64,000 nt of DNA, from positions 434,001-498,000 of the forward strand of contig NC_013947.1 in NCBI RefSeq assembly GCF_000024545.1, written 5' to 3'. Source of the stretch: Stackebrandtia nassauensis DSM 44728 (lineage in GTDB: Bacteria; Actinomycetota; Actinomycetes; Mycobacteriales; Micromonosporaceae). The translations under genes and the position numbers were made by a program. The notes beneath the pieces are model-generated. The model was not told where the DNA came from. It ran no database searches and saw nothing but the letters and a program-made list of their open reading frames with translations. This document shows positions 61,294 through 64,000 of the stretch, in pieces (the stretch's first letter is position 1; each line of letters begins with the position of its first letter).

Positions 61294-61308
61294 CAAGTGG
61301 GCCACTTG
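61294..61308. promoter_or_regulatory. 15-nt palindrome upstream of PE-PPE-like gene
   Basis: CAAGTGG and CCACTTG flank a single G, about 100 bp upstream of the secreted hydrolase start. The position fits an operator. No adjacent regulator is apparent apart from the LuxR-type gene downstream. Confidence 0.45.
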
Positions 61309-61410
61309 CGTGATATTGCCCTTACAGACGGTCTATGCCAGATTGACTTCACCCGCGTACTGAGTAGTCATAGCACTCAGGCTGACGCGAAAAGTCCAGA
61401 AAGGATTCAG

Positions 61411-62166
61411 ATGAAGTTGCGTGCGAAGAAGCGCACGGTGGTGGCCGTCGTGAGTGGCGTGGCCGCCGCGCTGGCGGTCGTGGCGGGCGTGCAGGTCGCG
61501 CAGGCCGATGCCCCGCAGCACTACTACGTCGAGATCGGCGGCACCGGATCGTCGCTCAATGCCCCCGACTGCACCAAGACCTACGGGTTCGCCAACCAGA
61601 ACCTGGGCGGCGCGGTCGCCGTCCCGATCTGTTACCCGGCCAGCTTCGGACCGCTACAGGGTGGGGACGGGACGATCCCGGCACCGAACGCTCCCCGCTA
61701 CGACGAGAGCGTGAAGCAGGGCGTCGAGGAGACCCTCAAGCAGATCGGCGACATCCACCGCAACGACCCGGCCGCCACGATCACCGTCGTGGGTTACTCG
61801 CAGGGCGCCGACGTCGGCGACCGGGTGCTGGAGAAGATCGCCAACGGCGAGACCGAGATCCCCGCCGAGATCATGTCCGGCAAGCTGTACGCCGACCCGC
61901 GCCAGCCCGACACCGGGATCTGGGCCAAGGTCCCCGCCGGAACCAGCATCGAGGGCATCACCTCGCCCGGCGCCGGTCCCGTCGAGTTCCCCGGCATGAC
62001 GGTGGAACGCCACTGCATCGCCAAGGACGGCGTCTGCGACGCGACCTCGCTGGACTCCTTCCGCGGCTACTTCCAGGACCACCCGAAGTACCCGGCCGAG
62101 GGCGGCATCATCCCCAGCACGATCACGGCCGCGCCCAACAACGAGGTCGTCTGGCACCAGCCTTGA
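61411..62166 (+). CDS. Secreted PE-PPE/cutinase-like hydrolase
   Basis: The 251-residue protein has a signal peptide (about 1-31, RAKKRT then VVAVVSGVAAALAVVAG, cut after AQA) and a PE-PPE-type alpha/beta-hydrolase domain. The domain begins YYVEIGGTGS, has the nucleophile motif GYSQGAD and a late His candidate in the C-terminal part (VERHCIAKDGVCD). Such secreted serine hydrolases are esterases acting on lipids or cell-wall components. AAAGGA precedes the ATG at 61411. A terminator follows at 62188. Confidence 0.85.
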   Translation: MKLRAKKRTVVAVVSGVAAALAVVAGVQVAQADAPQHYYVEIGGTGSSLNAPDCTKTYGFANQNLGGAVAVPICYPASFGPLQGGDGTIPAPNAPRYDESVKQGVEETLKQIGDIHRNDPAATITVVGYSQGADVGDRVLEKIANGETEIPAEIMSGKLYADPRQPDTGIWAKVPAGTSIEGITSPGAGPVEFPGMTVERHCIAKDGVCDATSLDSFRGYFQDHPKYPAEGGIIPSTITAAPNNEVVWHQP

Positions 62167-62187
62167 TTCCCGTAGATGATGATGGGC

Positions 62188-62221
62188 GGCACCCATCCCG
62201 TGGCAAGTCGGGGTGGGTGCC
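62188..62221 (+). terminator. Terminator after PE-PPE-like gene
   Basis: GGCACCCATCCC (62188-62199) pairs with GGGGTGGGTGCC (62210-62221), one wobble, with a 10-nt loop and followed by GTTT. It lies 21 bp past the stop. Confidence 0.75.
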
Positions 62222-62313
62222 GTTTCGCGTCCTGTCGCGGATACGAGGTATGGCTTTTGGGGGCGGTGATGCTCTAACCTCACCTTGTCCACGCGTGAGG
62301 GTGAGTGTGCGAA

Positions 62314-63285
62314 ATGTTCGACGTGTTTGACCCCGAATCGGACCACGGACGTGTCTATCAGGCCTTGGTGTCCGCGCCCCGCAGTACCGTCGACGCGCTC
62401 GCGAGGCGCACGCTGCTGTCGCCGAGCGCGATCCGCGACTCGCTGACGGAGTTGCAGCAGTTCGACGCCGTGACGCCCGTCGACTCCACCAAGGAGGTGT
62501 GGGAGGCCCGGCGTCCCGACCTGGTGGCGGCCGAGGCGATGCGGCAGTTCGGGGCCTGGCGCACCCAGCTGCTGGAGGCCGAGGAACGGCTGACCACGGC
62601 GTTTCGGTACGCGCGCTACGAGGAGACCAGCGCGATGGACTTCGAGATCCTCAAGGGCGCCGACGCGTTCTTCGAGCGTTTCAAGGTCCTGCAACCGTCG
62701 GCGCGCAGCCACGTGTGGGCCATCGACCGGCCGCCCTACTACTGGGAGCCGGACGAGATCCACCGGCAGGAACGCATGCAGATCGAACAGATGGCGGCGG
62801 GGATCACCTACCGCACCATCTATCAGGAGTCGGAGAGCGACTCGCCGGTCCGCAACGCCAGCATGGCCCGATCGGTTGCCAGCGGCGAGAACGCCCGCGT
62901 CCTGGCCCGGCCGCCGATCAAGATGACCATCATCGACTGTGAGGTCGGCGTCGTCGCCCTCGACCCGCCCGAGGGGGCCGAAGGTTCACTGTCGACACTC
63001 CTGGTGCGGCGGTCGACGCTGCTCGACGCGTTCTGCAACATCTTCGAGTCACTGTGGAGCCTGGCGGTTCCGGTCAACCTGGACCGGCAGAACCAGGAGC
63101 TCAGCAAGCGGGAGCGGGAGATACTCACCCTGATGGCTTCGGGTGCCGGAGACGACGCGATCGCCCGTCGACTGGGGGTGTCGCGCCGCACCATCGTCCG
63201 TCACATTGGACGACTGCTGGAGCATCTGGGTTCGACCACCCGGTTCCAGGCGGGCGCCCAGGCGGCGCGGCGCGGCTGGCTCTAG
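62314..63285 (+). CDS. LuxR-type regulator with TrmB-like N-terminus
   Basis: The 323-residue protein begins with a winged-helix-like segment (RVYQALVSAPRSTVDALARR, LSPSAIRDSLTELQQFDAV), similar to TrmB-like domains of actinobacterial LuxR regulators. A central phospholipase-D-like or sensory part follows, then a LuxR HTH at the C-terminus (LSKREREILTLMASGAGDDAIARRLGVSRRTIVRHIGRLLEHL). The ATG at 62314 is preferred as GAGGGTGAG precedes it; a GTG three codons upstream is possible. It probably acts on its neighbours, but no operator is evident. Confidence 0.82.
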   Translation: MFDVFDPESDHGRVYQALVSAPRSTVDALARRTLLSPSAIRDSLTELQQFDAVTPVDSTKEVWEARRPDLVAAEAMRQFGAWRTQLLEAEERLTTAFRYARYEETSAMDFEILKGADAFFERFKVLQPSARSHVWAIDRPPYYWEPDEIHRQERMQIEQMAAGITYRTIYQESESDSPVRNASMARSVASGENARVLARPPIKMTIIDCEVGVVALDPPEGAEGSLSTLLVRRSTLLDAFCNIFESLWSLAVPVNLDRQNQELSKREREILTLMASGAGDDAIARRLGVSRRTIVRHIGRLLEHLGSTTRFQAGAQAARRGWL

Positions 63286-63402
63286 CCCGATTGGACAGCC
63301 GGATTGTCGTGATTGCGCCATGATCCCTTTTTGTGGCAACATCATGGCGGCTCGTCGCGTGTGAGTCGTTGAGAGCTCGCATCAGTGATGAAGGAAGGCC
63401 CA

Positions 63403-64000
63403 ATGAGAAAATCACGTTTGTCCCCCCGTGCCCGCAAGGCGGGGGTGATCACACTGGCCGTAGCGGTCGGCGTGACGACGGTGGGAGCAGCGGCCGTGGC
63501 GTACGCCGACCCCGCCGAATCCTCCGTGCCCACGTCGTCGGACTTCGACGGCGACGGCAAGGACGACCTGGCCATGTCGGCGCAGAAGACCGACGAAGCC
63601 GCCGAGGACTCGGTCGTCATCGACTACACCACCGGTCTGGCGAACAAGGAGCTGTACCCGGAGTCGGCCTACGGCACCGACGGTTTCGGGGTGGGACTGG
63701 CCGCGGGGGACCTCAACGGCGACGGCTTCGACGACCTCGCGGTCGGCTGCGTCAACTGTGACTGGGAATGGGGCGGCGCGACCGTCTCCATCTACAACGG
63801 CTCCGCCGAGGGCCTCAAACCCGACTCGGCGGTCAACGCCGAGGTCGGCGACCCGACCTACGCCGTCGGCATCGGTGAACTCAACGGCGGGGGAAGCCTG
63901 GACGTCGGCTCGACTCGGCTGGGCGACGCCAGCGCGGTCTCCTCGCGCGGCGACGACGGCTGGTGGTCCGACAAGTGGGTCAACACCGGGATGCCGACCG
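63403..64000 (+). CDS. Secreted FG-GAP repeat protein (3' end outside window)
   Basis: The frame starts at an ATG with AAGGAAGG upstream and stays open to the window edge. A signal peptide (about 1-34, hydrophobic VITLAVAVGVTTVGAAAVA, cut after AYA) leads into FG-GAP/VCBS-type repeats with calcium-binding loops: DFDGDGKDDLAM, DLNGDGFDDLAVG and ELNGGGSLDVG. FG-GAP proteins form integrin-like beta-propellers. In actinomycetes they are secreted or surface-bound with roles in adhesion or hydrolysis. About 199 residues are visible, with the rest of the propeller beyond the edge. Confidence 0.88.
   Translation, partial: MRKSRLSPRARKAGVITLAVAVGVTTVGAAAVAYADPAESSVPTSSDFDGDGKDDLAMSAQKTDEAAEDSVVIDYTTGLANKELYPESAYGTDGFGVGLAAGDLNGDGFDDLAVGCVNCDWEWGGATVSIYNGSAEGLKPDSAVNAEVGDPTYAVGIGELNGGGSLDVGSTRLGDASAVSSRGDDGWWSDKWVNTGMPT

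Noticed and set aside
1-64000. CRISPR arrays or clustered short repeats
   Set aside because: No regularly spaced identical repeats were seen anywhere, including in the island.

Overview
The window is high-GC, strongly G/C-third-position DNA from an actinomycete. The supporting signs are GTG starts, ATGA/GTGA operon overlaps, a SARP/AfsR-type regulator, PASTA kinases, a Cdc48-like AAA+ ATPase, a WXG-type large secreted protein, a PE-PPE-like secreted hydrolase and a SAM-I riboswitch. I do not assign a species.

Layout. 1-10.4 kb is chromosomal housekeeping and accessory DNA. It holds a 5'-truncated ADP-ribosylglycohydrolase gene and a decayed TetR/hydrolase spot. Two alpha/beta-hydrolase genes follow; one has lost its catalytic Ser and His. 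Next come a GlxA-type regulator, a DinB-like protein, a cyclase family gene divergent from a CGNR regulator, and a Cdc48-like AAA+ ATPase operon. 10.4-18.6 kb holds TrhA (hemolysin III), an unusual hydrolase-ABC ATPase fusion with its permease, and a minus-strand trio built around a 500-residue WXG-like protein. 18.9-28.2 kb holds thrC behind a SAM-I riboswitch, then an AAA+ ATPase operon with three TPR/membrane paralogues (one split and shrunken), then a four-gene operon for two ABC-2 exporters. 28.4-31.5 kb holds two tandem PASTA serine/threonine kinases and a tRNA-Lys(UUU) gene.

31.5-47.2 kb is an integrative element. A tyrosine integrase lies directly beside the tRNA-Lys gene. A 44-bp exact copy of the tRNA 3' half (31532-31575) recurs at 47142-47185. 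The interior has visibly lower GC and different codon use from the flanks. The cargo looks like a defence island. It contains a 1017-residue nuclease-like/STAND NTPase/helical-repeat protein, a 1729-residue restriction-endonuclease-like/NACHT/repeat protein, a PadR regulator with a palindromic operator and a membrane partner, and two further PD-(D/E)XK-like proteins. No conjugation or replication gene is recognisable. This is the best candidate in the window for an undescribed system.

47.2-64 kb returns to chromosomal DNA. It holds a secreted tripeptidyl-aminopeptidase-like hydrolase behind a 36-bp perfect palindrome, a gene-remnant scar, a SARP/NB-ARC/TPR regulator and two tandem beta-lactamase-fold serine hydrolases. 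Then come the biotin genes (bioB divergent from bioA-bioF-bioD), a cytochrome P450 gene whose 3' end overlaps bioD antisense, a PRC-barrel protein, the PE-PPE-like hydrolase, a LuxR-type regulator and the start of an FG-GAP secreted protein cut by the window edge.

Functional calls rest on motif recognition by eye. No database search or structure prediction was run.
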